In this document: positions 47,400 to 58,330 of the stretch, in pieces
How positions within the stretch are numbered: position 1 is the first letter of the stretch
Layout of the letters: each line of letters starts with the position of its first letter
Source: Chaetoderma sp. LZ-2023a
Taxonomy: Eukaryota > Mollusca > Caudofoveata > Chaetodermatida > Chaetodermatidae
Length of the DNA: 64,000 nt
Direction of reading: 5' to 3'
NCBI GenBank assembly: GCA_034401795.1
Contig: CM067373.1
Coordinates: 88,373,448 to 88,437,447 of the forward strand
Position numbers and translations under genes: made by a program
The notes under the pieces: model-generated
Databases searched by the model: none
What the model was told of the DNA's origin: nothing
Seen by the model: only the letters and a program-made list of their open reading frames with translations

Positions 47400-47740
47400 C
47401 ACACACACACACGATTAAGCTACCATTGCCATGTCAGGACATACTGCATCACTAGAAACGTCATCTATCTCCTAACACATTCTAAATGCAACATGCAATA
47501 TGTGGGCGAGACAAAACGTGAAGTCCAGATACGTATTAAAGAACACATCAGAGACACAAAAAATAGGAAAGACACACCAGTCTCCCTACATTTTAACTTG
47601 CCGGGTCATGATACGAGCTGTATCAAATATAGGGTCATCGAAGTCCTCCGCCACAATCCTGACAGCGAGGGAGTCACAGCTCCATGCAAGGACCGCAAAT
47701 CTTACTGGATCCACCAAGTACACGCAGATTGCTAATCCCT
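47400..47740 (+). pseudogene. GIY-YIG endonuclease end of a Penelope-like element (upstream partial copy)
   Basis: From 47460: VIYLLTHSKCNMQYVGETKR, then IKEHIRDTKN and HFNLPGHD, and YWIHQVHADC near the end. This is the GIY-YIG layout of Penelope-like retroelements, in which the first motif reads Y-V/I-G-E-T and the C-terminus reads W..L.....P.G.N. It nicks target DNA in those elements. No RT precedes it, so this copy is 5' truncated and lies directly upstream of a second copy, as in the partial tandems typical of the group. Confidence 0.75.
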
Positions 47741-47777
47741 ACACCCTTGTGAGCAACCATATACTTGTAGGTTATTT

Positions 47778-47816
47778 AACCTGACGCTTGGTCGCAATGC
47801 GAGACCAAACGTCTGA
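47778..47816 (+). ncRNA. possible degenerate hammerhead ribozyme motif
   Basis: CTGACGC, a TTGGTC/GACCAA stem with GCAATGCGA loop, then AACGTC. A hammerhead core needs CTGATGA, stem II, GAAA and a cleavage GTC. Here CTGA and the AAACGTC end are present, but TGA is CGC and GAAA is CAAA. It sits just after the endonuclease, where Penelope-like elements are known to carry hammerheads. Speculative and surely inactive. Confidence 0.3.
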
Positions 47817-47899
47817 ATGATCTGGACTGGGATTTTCGTCCCTTTTATACCCTTCCTGGGCGAGTCTGTGGATTGAGTCATTCTTGACGATCTATGGGT

Positions 47900-50800
47900 A
47901 GAAAAAAACCAGATTGCCCCTGTTCGACCACATGAGCAGGAAACTGGAAGACCAATACCAGGTCATGAGCGGTTACAAAACTGCTTTCGAACGGTGCTGC
48001 AATTCCTCTACCACTAGAGAGGCAAAATTGGCCATAGTAGCCACCACGGTCAGACACACCCGTTTGCACCGGTCTCCGAGTCTGAGACGTAAACCAACGA
48101 AGAGAAAGCAGGCCCGTCAACAGAAGAGAGAGTCCTGGGGGAACAACCGCCAGTCGTCCAGACACCCGTAGAGAAGGCCAGGGCCACGCTATCAGCAACA
48201 TGTCCCTGACCGGAGGGACAACCGGGATTCAAACAGTAGCAGATCGACGGAATCAAGGAGTGCAAGAGCACTCGAGAATCTGCTCCAGGCAGTCAAAAAC
48301 CTGACAGAGGCACGCAGATGACTATACCACCGTTTTAAGAAAACAAACTTCCTTTTACATAATTATAAACATTCATACAATAACTATCTTTCACAACCGC
48401 TACTGTCTATCTGTAACTGTAACAACAATGCAGTCATTAAAGACTCAGAAACGTATTCTTCCTCGTTTGTCTTTAACCAATCTAACTCCCCATGGCAACC
48501 GTCAGTCTTCTTGATAAAGGTTTAGGATTCAGTCCTACAGTTTCAGACCCAAACATGGGTAGCCTCTATTCTGATTTACAGGCTTTTTTCAGGCGCATGC
48601 GCCTGAAACACTTCTTCACCCCTGACCCACAACCCCCCCCCCCCACGCGCTCCTACAACAGGGGGCCAGTTCAACAACCCCCTCCCACGGCACCGATTCC
48701 ACCACCATGTCAAGACGTCATAATCAGAAAATTTACCACCAAAAAAACTTCAATGCCATCCCCACCTTAGATGTGCCATTTGAAGCTTTTTTCAAAACAA
48801 TCAGGTACGAATTCAGTAGACACATTCACCACGGAACTAATAACAGTAATCTGAGCGAGCAGGAACAGTCAGCTTTAGTGCAACTCCAGCACAACCACAC
48901 AATAGTGGTTTAAAAAGCTGACAAAGGGCAAGCAGCCGTCATCCAAAACACAACAGATTATGTACATGTAGCAGAAGCAAACCGCCAGCTAGCGGATGCA
49001 CGGTTCTATACAAAGGTTGAACAAGATCTACATGTAACATATAAACACACAAAACTCGTTGAAAAACGACTAGACCAACTAGTTAGAGACAAGGAAATTG
49101 ATACTACAACTGCCAGTAGATTAATTCCAAACCCTCCAATAACTGCCAGATTCTACCTACTACCCAAAGTGCACAAAAAGAAGCAAAATGGCCTAGTTCC
49201 TGGCAGACCTATCATCAGCGGCATAGGCTGCCCCACAGACCTAATAAGCAGTTTCGTGGATGAACATATCTAAGTGCACGTCACTAAGATCAAATCGTAT
49301 GTAAAAGACACCACAGATTTCATAAACCTGATTGAAGCCTTTGGCAAAACAAAGCCTGGCACTCTTCTGGTGACATGATGGACGTCACATCACTATACAC
49401 GAACATCCCCAACTATGAGGGACTCAGGCCAGTGGCCAGATTCTGCTACAAACATGGAATACGAGGTGATTTATCAATCAGAGGTCTACTCAAACTCCTA
49501 AAACTTGTACTAGAATGCAATAATTTTGAGTTTAATGGCGAACATTATTTACAAGTAGGAGGCACCGCCATGGGAAGCAAAGGTGCATGCACTTTTGCAT
49601 GCATTTTCTTGGCAGACTTAGAAGAAAAACTCCTACAAGCGGCTCCCAACAAGCCAGCCTTGTACGTCAGATACATAGACGACATATTCATGTTCTGGGA
49701 ATATGGAAACCTGCCCTAGATGAATTTGTCACATACATGAATACAGAGCACCATAAGCATCAAATTCACAATGGAGTCCACAAAAACACATGTTTCATTC
49801 CTTGACACCAAGGTCAAACAAACAGAAGAACATGCTATCATCTTCGACCTCTACAGAAAACCAACAGACACCCACGGCTACCTCCACTATGACTCAGCAC
49901 ACCCCTCCTGTAATGATTCGGCCCCATATGGACAATTCCTCAGGTTGAGACGTATCTGTAGTCGCATACAAGATACGACAAAAACAGTATCACTCTTACA
50001 AGGATATTTTGAAGCAAGGGGTTAACCTATCAAAATTCTCAAATTCTCAACGAATCCAGGGCAAAAGTTAAATTAAAAGACAGACACAGCATCCTACACC
50101 CACCACCAAAGACAACCACCACAAACACTATAAAGTCCCATCTTTGTCTGCGAGTTCACATGAACTGGCATCTTTCTGAAGAAAACCATCAAGAAATTCT
50201 GCCCAACTCTGGAAGCCTGAGCAGCAAATACAGAAAAGCCTTTCCAGAACCTCCTCTCTTCGGCTATAGAAAAAACAAGTCAATCAACGATATGATTGTC
50301 AGGGCTAAACTTCCATCAGATAACACCCTTGTACAACACAGAAACCCTTTAAACGCATGCAAAACTAAGAACTGTAACATCTGCCAAAGGATGCAGAAAA
50401 ACAGATTCTTCTCCAGCTCACATACAGGCCTAACATACAAATCCAAGATCATAGGCAACTGTCAGACGAGGAAAATCGTCTACCCACTAACTTGCAACAA
50501 ATGTAAGAAACAGCATGTACTCTAGACACCTTCAAAATCAGAATCCAAGAACATCTGAGATCAGTATCAAACCTCCATAGGAAGAACGATACGACACACC
50601 CGTATCCAGACATTTCAATAAACATTGCCATTTTAGAACTGACATGCAGTTCAGAATTATCCAGGTACTCTCATCAGACCCGGATGGTGAAAATTCCACC
50701 CCATGGAGAAAACAGAAGGAATGTCATTGGATACACCAGCTCCACACAATGGAGCCTATAGGCATAAACATAGCAGGATAAGGGACGCCTCTTCCCTGGA
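47900..50800 (+). pseudogene. Penelope-like retroelement with RT and GIY-YIG endonuclease, broken
   Basis: N-terminal region about 47900-48490 (basic, frameshifted). Then LLDKGLGFSPT and LYSDLQAFFRRMRLKHFF (48500s), LSEQEQSALVQLQHNHTIVV with TAA at 48911-48913, KADKGQAAVIQ, FYLLPKVHKKKQNG and PGRPIISGIG, TAA at 49271-49273, then after a frameshift DVTSLYTNIPNYEGL, GTAMGSKGACTFACIFLADLE and YIDDIFMFW, so the catalytic YxDD is kept. After another shift come VSFLDTKVKQ and DLYRKPTDTHGYLHYDSAHP, then PLNACKTKNCNICQRM and YPLTCNKCKKQ, and a degraded endonuclease with IRIQEHLRSVSN and WIHQLHTMEPIGIN. The first GIY-YIG motif is lost. At least two stops and three frameshifts. Confidence 0.9.
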
Positions 50801-50877
50801 CCAACACGCCCACCACGGGTGGACACGCCCAGTACGTTGTTATTAACCGAATAAGCTCTTAGTGTGAGTATGGAGTT

Positions 50878-50936
50878 CCTTCTTCCTCCTCGTCTTCCTC
50901 ATCCTCCTCCTCTTCTTCTTGTTCTTCTTCTACTTA
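50878..50936. repeat. TTC/TCC-rich polypyrimidine tract
   Basis: CTTCTTCC, CTCCTCCTCT and TCTTCTTC words on the plus strand. Read on the minus strand it is a purine-rich GAAGAGGA tract immediately downstream of the candidate splice donor at 50937. Confidence 0.85.
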
Positions 50937-50937
50937 C

Positions 50938-51000
50938 CTTTTAAAAGAACTCTGGCTCTACTGGAGGGATCGTCTCCAACTTGGCCTGAAACCTTAATAC
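50938..51000 (-). CDS. candidate 63-bp neurexin microexon (splice site 1 region?)
   Basis: On the minus strand a pyrimidine-rich stretch (TTTTCCCTTTTGACCCC and CTTGCTTTACGTC) leads to CAGCTACAG|GT, and 63 bp later AAAAG|GTAAGTAG is an excellent donor. In phase 1-1 the interior is open (IKVSGQVGDDPSSRARVLLK); both other phases contain TAA. That phase would join directly to the phase-1 acceptor at 10509. A symmetric 63-bp cassette just before the second LNS domain fits alternative splice site 1. There is no sequence homology strong enough to confirm, and it could be a chance exon. Confidence 0.3.
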
Positions 51001-51309
51001 CTGTAGCTGGTTCCAAAGACGTAAAGCAAGTTTGGGGTCAAAAGGGAAAATGCAACAGCAGCGGCTTTCAGCAACAGTTTTCAGAATGAACACTTTGGTA
51101 TGAGAGTCAATTGAGTACAATTCTACAAATATGTACAATATTGTTTCCTGATTCATTCGTTTTATGTGGAGCAATTTCAGATCAATGGTAGAATAACCTC
51201 TTATTACAAATGGCTTCTCAGCAGCTATTTTCATGTTCAGTTCTCGATCAAAAGATAAATATTTTAGAAAACGGTACTGCTGAAATGATTGACTAACTAG
51301 ATAACAGAA

Positions 51310-51765
51310 CCAGTCATTCAAGTGATTGGTCTTCTAAAACCTTCTTTTCTTGGCCTGCAGATGGGCATTTCATTATATGAGAAAACACCTATTTGCTTAA
51401 CTAATGTTCAACATTACTGGGTTAACCTGTTAAGCGTCAAATTTCTTCAAGAAAATTTCAAATTTTTCTAAGAAAATGTCCATTTGCAGACTAAGATAAC
51501 TGCTTTTCAAAATTTACCACTGAAATGAATGGCTCAGTTATCGCTGATATTTTTATATCAAATTGGAACGTCAATTTTAAAATTCTGATCTATTTAACCA
51601 TTTACTCGTCAAGATTTGTCAAGAAAATTCACATTTCTGCTTAGCGAATGTACATTTACAGGCCAAGAGAAAGGTATTTAAAACATTTACAACTGCAATG
51701 ACTGGCTCATTCATCGAGCATTCGTCAAGACTACAGCAGAGGCCGGTTTGACCATTAAAATGATA
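51310..51765. mobile_element. three family A foldback fragments
   Basis: About 51315-51425, 51425-51560 and 51595-51765. Each has one or two of the TGTCCATTTGCAG, TGACTGGCTC and CTTGGCCTGCAG blocks, with TTAACC borders. Confidence 0.65.
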
Positions 51766-51769
51766 TACA

Positions 51770-52455
51770 TTATCAGACTGAGTGTAATATTTCCGTTTTT
51801 CCATTCCCAAATGCATAGTAGCGATATCTATTGCAATTCATAACATTTCAAATGACAAGCATTAGAACTGTAACGCGCTAATATTTTTTCTCTGTTTTAT
51901 CTGTTTGTACAGTAACCCAGAGCATTTTCACCTCCCACAGGCTATGCGTTAGGCTTGGTGCTCGATGCGCTTATAAATTACATGGTACAAAATTCTCGCA
52001 TATCATACGTTTTAAAGCCTAAGATTTAGCAAAGCGTGCTCAGATCTTGAATAAGAAATATCCCACCAGAGACGACTAGGAAAGAAAGATATGTGAAAAT
52101 GTCATCTTCAGATAACAAGCCATTGCTATAGCAACCAGAGCTGCGTTCCCTGCATGACCCAAATAAAGATTGAAAGAATTAATTTACAACAGCGCTATTG
52201 AAATCATCAGCTGCAAGCATTCCTGAAGTTGAATATGGTAGACAATATATTACCAGCAAGTCTATTAACTCTAGTCACTTTGCAGCAGCGTGTATTCTAA
52301 TAGAAAACACAATGGTTCATTTTCATTGGGAAGTACTTGTCATCTTCAGCTGCGGAAATGAGATGTTTTGATGTGACTATATAATCAAGTTGCATATACT
52401 TAATGTAAATTAACCGTCTGACAGCTGAGTTTTTACAGACAACATATTCCAGGGG
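51770..52455. other. no recognised feature
   Basis: Nothing supported. Confidence 0.35.
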
Positions 52456-52464
52456 TTATATCTC

Positions 52465-53088
52465 TGGGCCGGCTAAATATTTTGCAAACAATTTGACTGA
52501 AAGTTGTTGGTGGCTAAGCCACCAACAACTTTCAATCAAATTGTTCTCAAAATATTCAGCAAGTCAAGGGATTTTGCTGAATTGAAATTATTGTTTGGTG
52601 GCTTGAGGCAGCGAGACAGTTACGGAAAACTCACCTCCTCTGAAGATATAAATCCAGGCTTTGACCCTTTAACCCTCGAATTTGTTCACGAAAATTTCAA
52701 ATGTCCATTTGCAGAGCAAAAAATTATTCTTGAAAATTTTTCACTAGAATGACTGGCTCAGTTATCGAGCCAGTCATTCCCGCGGTAAATTTTCAAAAAT
52801 AGTCTTCTCTTGCTCTGCAAATGGACATTTCTCAAGACCACTGCAGAAGCCATTTTAAGCCGTTATGAGCATTAAAGAGTTAACCCTTACCACTCTGATG
52901 TCAATATTCTATCTTTTCCGGTGTCAATAGCAAAGAAACTGGTGTACATTTTTCAACTATTTTGGTGGATGATGTTGCTGTCTACGACAGCATCATCTTC
53001 CACCAAATTTGTTGAAAAATAAACACCGGTTCATCTTTTAATTTAATTTGAAAATTCAAAATTTTGACATCAGTGTGGTAAGGGTTAC
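52465..53088. mobile_element. three foldbacks in a row (variant, A, C)
   Basis: 52470-52565 has arms AATATTTTGCAAACAATTTGACTGAAAGTTG and CAACTTTCAATCAAATTGTTCTCAAAATATTC around GTGGCTAAGCCAC, a nearly perfect 40-bp hairpin. 52660-52883 is a good family A copy (TCAGTTATCGAGCCAGTCA centre). 52880-53088 is the best family C copy (TTAACCCTTACCACTCTGATG to CATCAGTGTGGTAAGGGTTA). Confidence 0.85.
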
Positions 53089-53399
53089 GAGATTAATCAG
53101 CTTTCATTAATACTGTTCTCTAAATGAGCGGGAGACATCACTAGTACAGTCAATGACATTAGCAGAGCTATTACTAGACACAATCAGATCAACAGGCAAA
53201 TGCTGATCGGTTTTGACATGTTTGGTAAATATTAAGCCTATAGAGCTGTCGAGTAGACCTTGTTAAAAATACTAATATTATCCATAATCCTAATGGTGAT
53301 TGACTGTCCAAGATACGGCCATGTATTGACATGCTGGCTTATATTACATGTACTGAATAAATATTTATTGATATTGAATATTTGACCATGCCAGAGCCC

Positions 53400-53605
53400 T
53401 TCAGTACTAACACTTTAATGTTCAAAACTGATCAAGGAAATTAGAAGTTTTGCTTCTAGTTAATGTCCATTTGTGGGCCTCAAGTTGATTTTCGAAACTC
53501 AGCAATGGAATGAGTCACACTCACTTATTGAGCCCACATAGTAAATTTGCAAAAATTGTCTTCTTTTGATGGGCAAAGGGATTATCTCCCCAGATCGCCT
53601 ATCAG
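53400..53605. mobile_element. foldback family A, eroded
   Basis: TGTCCATTTGTGGGCC, GGAATGAGTCACACTCACTTATTGAGCC and TTGTCTTCTTTTGATGGGCAAA in family order. Confidence 0.55.
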
Positions 53606-54420
53606 TGCCTGGCTAATATGCCGGTACAACGAGGAGTTTAATTGCAGTCACATTACCTACAATCATAGTCAGTCGCTCTTCAGCCAGTCTTGTCTGCTAA
53701 TGTACCTAATAGTTTTGTGTCCCAATGAAGTGAAGCATTTAATTTCAGAGGCATCGATAGTTCTCTAACAGAAGTAGAAATCTTCTCCCTTACCTGTCAT
53801 CTTGATCAATACACCTTTCCCACATTGATGTCATTACGCCAAGATTTTCCTAAATTGATGCTCAGAGTAAAACTGCTGGCTGGTTACGCGCCGCCAAGAC
53901 GCTGACACGCAATGACCCGCATTGAGGTACTATTGTACTAAATTACACTGCAATTTAAACTGTTCCTATGATAAACTAATATCATTATATTATTTAAATC
54001 ATATATCATTGGAAAGTGCATTCAATTGCCGAAACATTAATGCATTATTTTTTATATTTTTGTAATGTTTTCTCCGAGTTATTTGCGTATATAAAATACA
54101 CCATTCGACTTAGATTCATTAAATCAAGTGGGCAATAGGGGATATTTTAAAATTGCAAGCAACTGTATTAAATTTTAGAAAACTATAAAAACTAATACAC
54201 AAATGCATAGAAAATTGGCTTGGCTTTCCAATGATGTGACTTCAATAATATTATGAACAGAATTTTTCATATACACTGCTTAAAGTGCAATGCATCTGAT
54301 TCCTAGAGTAAAGTAATGCTGTTTGCGTGTTGGCTATTACGGTTACAAGCCAGAAGTTGTAAGGACAATGAATTCTGGGAAGGTATTTTCCCAAAATACA
54401 CTAATGTGGGAAAGGTCTAT
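53606..54420. other. no recognised feature
   Basis: AT-rich sequence before the minisatellite; nothing supported. Confidence 0.35.
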
Positions 54421-54427
54421 TTGCAGT

Positions 54428-55113
54428 GGAATATGAAACTGTGATCTTGTTCATGTCAGCACCAAAATATGAAACTGTGATCTTGTTCAGGTCAGCGCCA
54501 GAATATGAAACTGTGATCTTGTTCAGGTCAGCACCAGAATATGAAACTGTGATCTTGTTCAGGTCAGCACCAGAATATGAAACTGTGATCTTGTTCAGGT
54601 CAGCACCAGAATATGAAACTGTGATCTTGTTCAGGTCAGCACCAGAATATGAAACTGTGATCGTGTTCAGGTCAGCGCCAGAATATGAAACTGTGATCTT
54701 GTTCAGGTCAGCACCAGAATATGAAACTGTGATCTTGTTCATGTCAGCACCAGAATATGAAACTGTGATCTTGTTCATGTCAGCACCAGAATATGAAACT
54801 GTGATCTTGTTCATGTCAGCACCAGAATATGAAACTGTGATCTTGTTCAGGTCAGCACCAGAATATGAAACTGTGATCTTGTTCAGGTCAGCACCAGAAT
54901 ATGAAACTGTGATCGTGTTCAGGTCAGCACCAGAATATGAAACTGTGATCTTGTTCAGGTCAGCACCAGAATATGAAACTGTGATCTTGTTCAGGTCAGC
55001 ACCAGAATATGAAACTGTGATCTTGTTCAGGTCAGCACCAGAATATGAAACTGTGATCGTGTTCAGGTCAGCACCAGAATATGAAACTGTGATCTTGTTC
55101 AGGTCAGCACCAG
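54428..55113. repeat. 36-bp minisatellite, 19 copies
   Basis: Unit: ATATGAAACTGTGATCTTG, then TTCAGGTCAGCACCAGA. Nineteen copies in register with very few differences, confined to three sites: CTT/CGT, AGG/ATG in the AGGTCA word, and A/G in GCACCA. The length is a multiple of 3 and free of stops, so both strands read as 12-residue repeats (YETVILFRSAPE and SGADLNKITVSY). No exon or coding context supports translation. Confidence 0.97.
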
Positions 55114-55179
55114 ATGATTGACTGGGTTTAAGCTGCCTGTTCATCTGGTGACAACTTCATTCTTGTGGCTAATGACACT

Positions 55180-55440
55180 TAGCTTTAAAGATCTCAGAAT
55201 GTCATGGGGGATGACGGCACAGCTTAGTACCAGGATGAATGACTCGATCATGTGTTTTTCCCTGTCAAGTTTGTCTAAAGCTGCCTAATTGGAGTTGTTC
55301 AGCTGTTATTGTTGTTATAAAGCATCAAGGATATGCAGGTTGTGTTGGATAAACATAGTTTTTTTGTCAAGGACATCTTTGATCTGCGAATCTATAGCTT
55401 CCAGATGGACTGGAATGTACAAGAATGTATGCCAGCCTTT
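55180..55440 (-). pseudogene. LINE RT C-terminal fragment
   Basis: 55330-55430 matches 42226-42310 (TAGAAACATAG..TTTTTGT, CATCTTTGATCT, CTATAGCTTCCAGA.GGACTGGAA). Further along the minus strand LDKLDREKHMIESFIL resembles the LGKLDACH segment of that remnant. It abuts the minisatellite. Confidence 0.55.
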
Positions 55441-55458
55441 AACCCCTCTTGCATCAAC

Positions 55459-55645
55459 TTAACCCTTTAATGGTCAAGTTTGTCAAAAACGACCTCGAAA
55501 ATGAGAAATGTCCGTTTGCAGACTAAGTGAAGCGTATTTTTGAAAATTCACCACTGGAATGATTGATTCCAGTGGTAAATTTTGAAAAATACTCTTCTCT
55601 TAGCCTGCAATTTGACCCTGGCTAAGCAGAAATTTGAATTTCTTG
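55459..55645. mobile_element. foldback family A
   Basis: TTAACCCTTTAATGGTCAAG start, TGTCCGTTTGCAGACTAAG arm, GGAATGATTGATTCCAGTGG centre (shortened loop), CTCTTAGCCTGCAA arm. Confidence 0.7.
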
Positions 55646-56593
55646 ACCATTACACCTTTGATGAATGTCCATTTGAAGGATAACAGAAATCTATTGTTTT
55701 ATAAATTTTTGTTATAAACTGACAAAAATATTCATTTTGGCTGCAAAAATCAAAATTTCCTTGGAATTAAATGGTTAATTTAAGTATTTCGAACAATTTA
55801 ATGTACTGTTGACACAAGAGAGGTTAAATCTGGTGACTTTGTACGAGTATTTTGACATCAGCGTTATAAGGGCTAATTTCTATAATTGGCTAAAAATGTG
55901 ATTGAGTATCTTTGACACTAGTTAAATGTACACTTGTCGAGATATCCTGCTGTTTTGAAGGCATAGGGTTGACTTGATCGTAAATGCCATTGAAATGAAC
56001 TCCATTTCTCATGCAAGATCAAGTATAAATAATGCAAACTGACTATATTGTCTGTAGTAGAATGGTCTTGAAGCATGAATGAACACACTAGTGTGCATAA
56101 TTCATGTACAGACAATGACAGCTAATGATATTATATTCTGATCTTCCTGTGGGAACGTCTGGCTGTGAACTCATTGTCGACTGCTTATATATATAATTTT
56201 TGTTCAAATTTGTATCAAATCTGTAGCAAGTACATTGTAGTAATCGCATTATTACCAACTAATTATTTTGACAATAATTTGACTGAATGTTGTTGCTGTC
56301 ATTGATAGCAATAATTTTCACACAAATTATTGGCAAAGTATATAAAACCTTTCTTGTATTTTCTCATGGAAATTGACACACTTGCGAGGGCTGAGTGAAC
56401 AGTACTGAAATACAGGCTGTCGAATGTACTACCATGAATACATCTTACGCGCTTATGCTTCCAATTGGCTGAGAAATTAGTATTTGCAGGAGGGGTCTCA
56501 GAATTCCTGGCCTGTCCAGACAATAGACTCAATGAACATGGCATCCAATCGCTACAACGAATATGGAGTCAGGGCATTGCATGCTGGGTAGCA
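55646..56593. other. no gene recognised; small foldback at 56258-56345
   Basis: 56258-56345 has AATTATTTTGACAATAATTTGACTG and its approximate inverse around TTGCTGTCATTGATAGCAA. Otherwise nothing is supported. Confidence 0.45.
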
Positions 56594-56644
56594 TTGCATG
56601 CTGGGTAGAATTGCATGCTGGTTAAGTTAAAAAGACAACAGGTA
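56594..56644. promoter_or_regulatory. three tandem 17-bp ZNF143/Staf-like sites
   Basis: GCATTGCATGCTGGGTA at 56594-56610 and 56611-56627, and GAATTGCATGCTGGTTA at 56628-56644. The reverse complement TACCCAGCATGCAATGC fits the Staf/ZNF143 consensus (YWCCCRNMATSCMYYRCR) at all but one position. The function is an inference; it may be just a short tandem repeat. Confidence 0.45.
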
Positions 56645-56779
56645 TTTCATATCTCATGCAAAGGTACCTCTATTTAATGGGGCACACAAACTTTAAGTGA
56701 CACAATAGAAAGATTAAGACAACAGTGTTAACCTAAACAAATGATGTTGCTAGAAGCAGTTTCATTTTTCAACTAGATT

Positions 56780-57940
56780 GATGAGCCGATGACGTGTCGT
56801 CGCAAATCCCCACGTACACCGCTGTGAACTTTTGACACACCCACAACCCACCACCAGGGGCGATGCCAAATGTAAATGTCCTTTTGCACTCCGCAATCAA
56901 ATTTGACTGAATTTCATCCAACAGTGTCAGATGAGTTGCATTACATTCAATTCCATGACCTTTTGACCCCATCCCACACCCTTGTGGGCAGGGGCCAAAT
57001 GTAAATGTGCCCATCCACTCCACATTGATATGGGTAACTCACATACCAAATTTGGTTGAATTCCGTCCAATGGTTTCGGAGATGTATTACAATCAATTTC
57101 CTCTGGTTAAAATTTGACCTTTTGACCCTCTACCGACCCGTGGGTAGAAATCTAAATGGCCTCTTGCACTCCACAATAATATGGGTAACTCAGACATCAA
57201 ATTTGGTTGAGTTCCGTCTAACGAGTTCAGAGGAGTTGCAGGCATTACAATCAATTTCATGATCTTTTGACCCCATCTCCCCACCCCCTGGGGGAGGTGC
57301 CACATGTAAATGTGCTCATCCATTCCACATTGATATGGGTAACTGACATTCTAAATTTGGTTGAATTCCATCCACATTGTCAGAGGCATTGCATTACAAT
57401 ACATCTTTTACCCTTTGACCCCCATCCCTCACCCAACCCTGGAGGCAGGGCCAAATGTAAATGTGCTCATATACTTCACATTGATATGGGTAACTCACAT
57501 ACCAAATTTGGTTGAATTCTGTCCAACAGTTTTGGAGGAGATAAGTTACAATGAATTTTTGCAGGTTAAAATTTGACCTTTTGACCCTTCCCCACCCCTT
57601 GGGGAAGAGCCAAATCTAGCTGACCTCTTGCAGTCCGCAATAATATGGGTAACTCAGATATTAAAATTGGTTACATTCCGTCTAATGATTTTAGGAGTTG
57701 CGTTACAAATGATTTGACCTTTTGACCCGACACATTCCCCTGGGGGGGGGGGGGGGCGCGGAGCAAAATCTAAATATCGTCTTGCAAAGCGGAATCATAA
57801 TGGTAACCCTCATACGAAATTTGATTTAATTCCACCCAACGGTTTGGGAGGAGATAGTGTGATGGATGGATGGACAGATGGATAGACGGACGGAGATGAT
57901 TACAATATCCCCGACGTTTTTTAAAACGTGGGGATAATAA
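56780..57940. repeat. tandem array, period about 155 bp, with GGAC-rich tail
   Basis: ATATGGGTAACTCACATACCAAATTTGGTTGAATTCC recurs at about 57027, 57178, 57332, 57482, 57642 and 57797 (spacings 150-160), with a first partial unit from 56870. Each unit also has TTTGACCTTTTGACCCC. It ends with ATGGATGGATGGACAGATGG, then GATTACAATATCCCCGACG and CGTGGGGATAATA, a small hairpin terminus. Not coding. Confidence 0.88.
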
Positions 57941-58144
57941 CATAATTTTCACAATGTATAACAGCTATTATAGTAAAGTGAGCTAAATATAAGAACATGT
58001 AATATTACCAACAGTGAGATCCATTTTTCCTCTAATGCTCATATTCATTTCTAGTTAAAGCTGCACCAACTTCTTTGTGTGTTGGAATCGATTTGAAACT
58101 TCGATACCTCAATTCCCGGAAATCTAAATTGCCACGTAACTGCA

Positions 58145-58330
58145 GGCCCTGTAAGCTGTTGCATATTTTGAAACTAATTTGATTGGCGGGGCTATTGGTC
58201 GCTATGGCAACAACAGCTCCGACCAGTCACATTAATTTCAAAAGAGTCAACAGAATGTTTATTAAAATTTTTAATTCATCGAAGACATACAATTCATACA
58301 AATTTTTGACAGACTTCACTTTTCTTAACA
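58145..58330. mobile_element. foldback family B
   Basis: Arms GCATATTTTGAAACTAATTTGATTGG and CCAGTCACATTAATTTCAAAAGAGTC around TCGCTATGGCAACAACAGC. Confidence 0.75.

Noticed and set aside
47914-48171. Plus-strand basic ORF (85 residues) as a host gene
   Set aside because: It lies in the N-terminal region of the Penelope-like element and is frameshifted like the rest of it.
50941-51321. 126-residue minus-strand ORF as a gene
   Set aside because: No recognisable domain; its end overlaps the candidate microexon in a different frame, and no start or splice context supports the whole ORF.
54428-55113. CRISPR-like array
   Set aside because: The units are contiguous with no unique spacers, and the window is clearly from an animal genome.
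54401-55144. Long ORFs on both strands (231 and 247 residues)
   Set aside because: They are produced by a 36-bp stop-free tandem repeat. No splice sites, start context or homology supports coding.
57056-57576. Overlapping ORFs with NLVEF and HPLG motifs
   Set aside because: Repeated translation of the ~155-bp tandem units, not a protein family.
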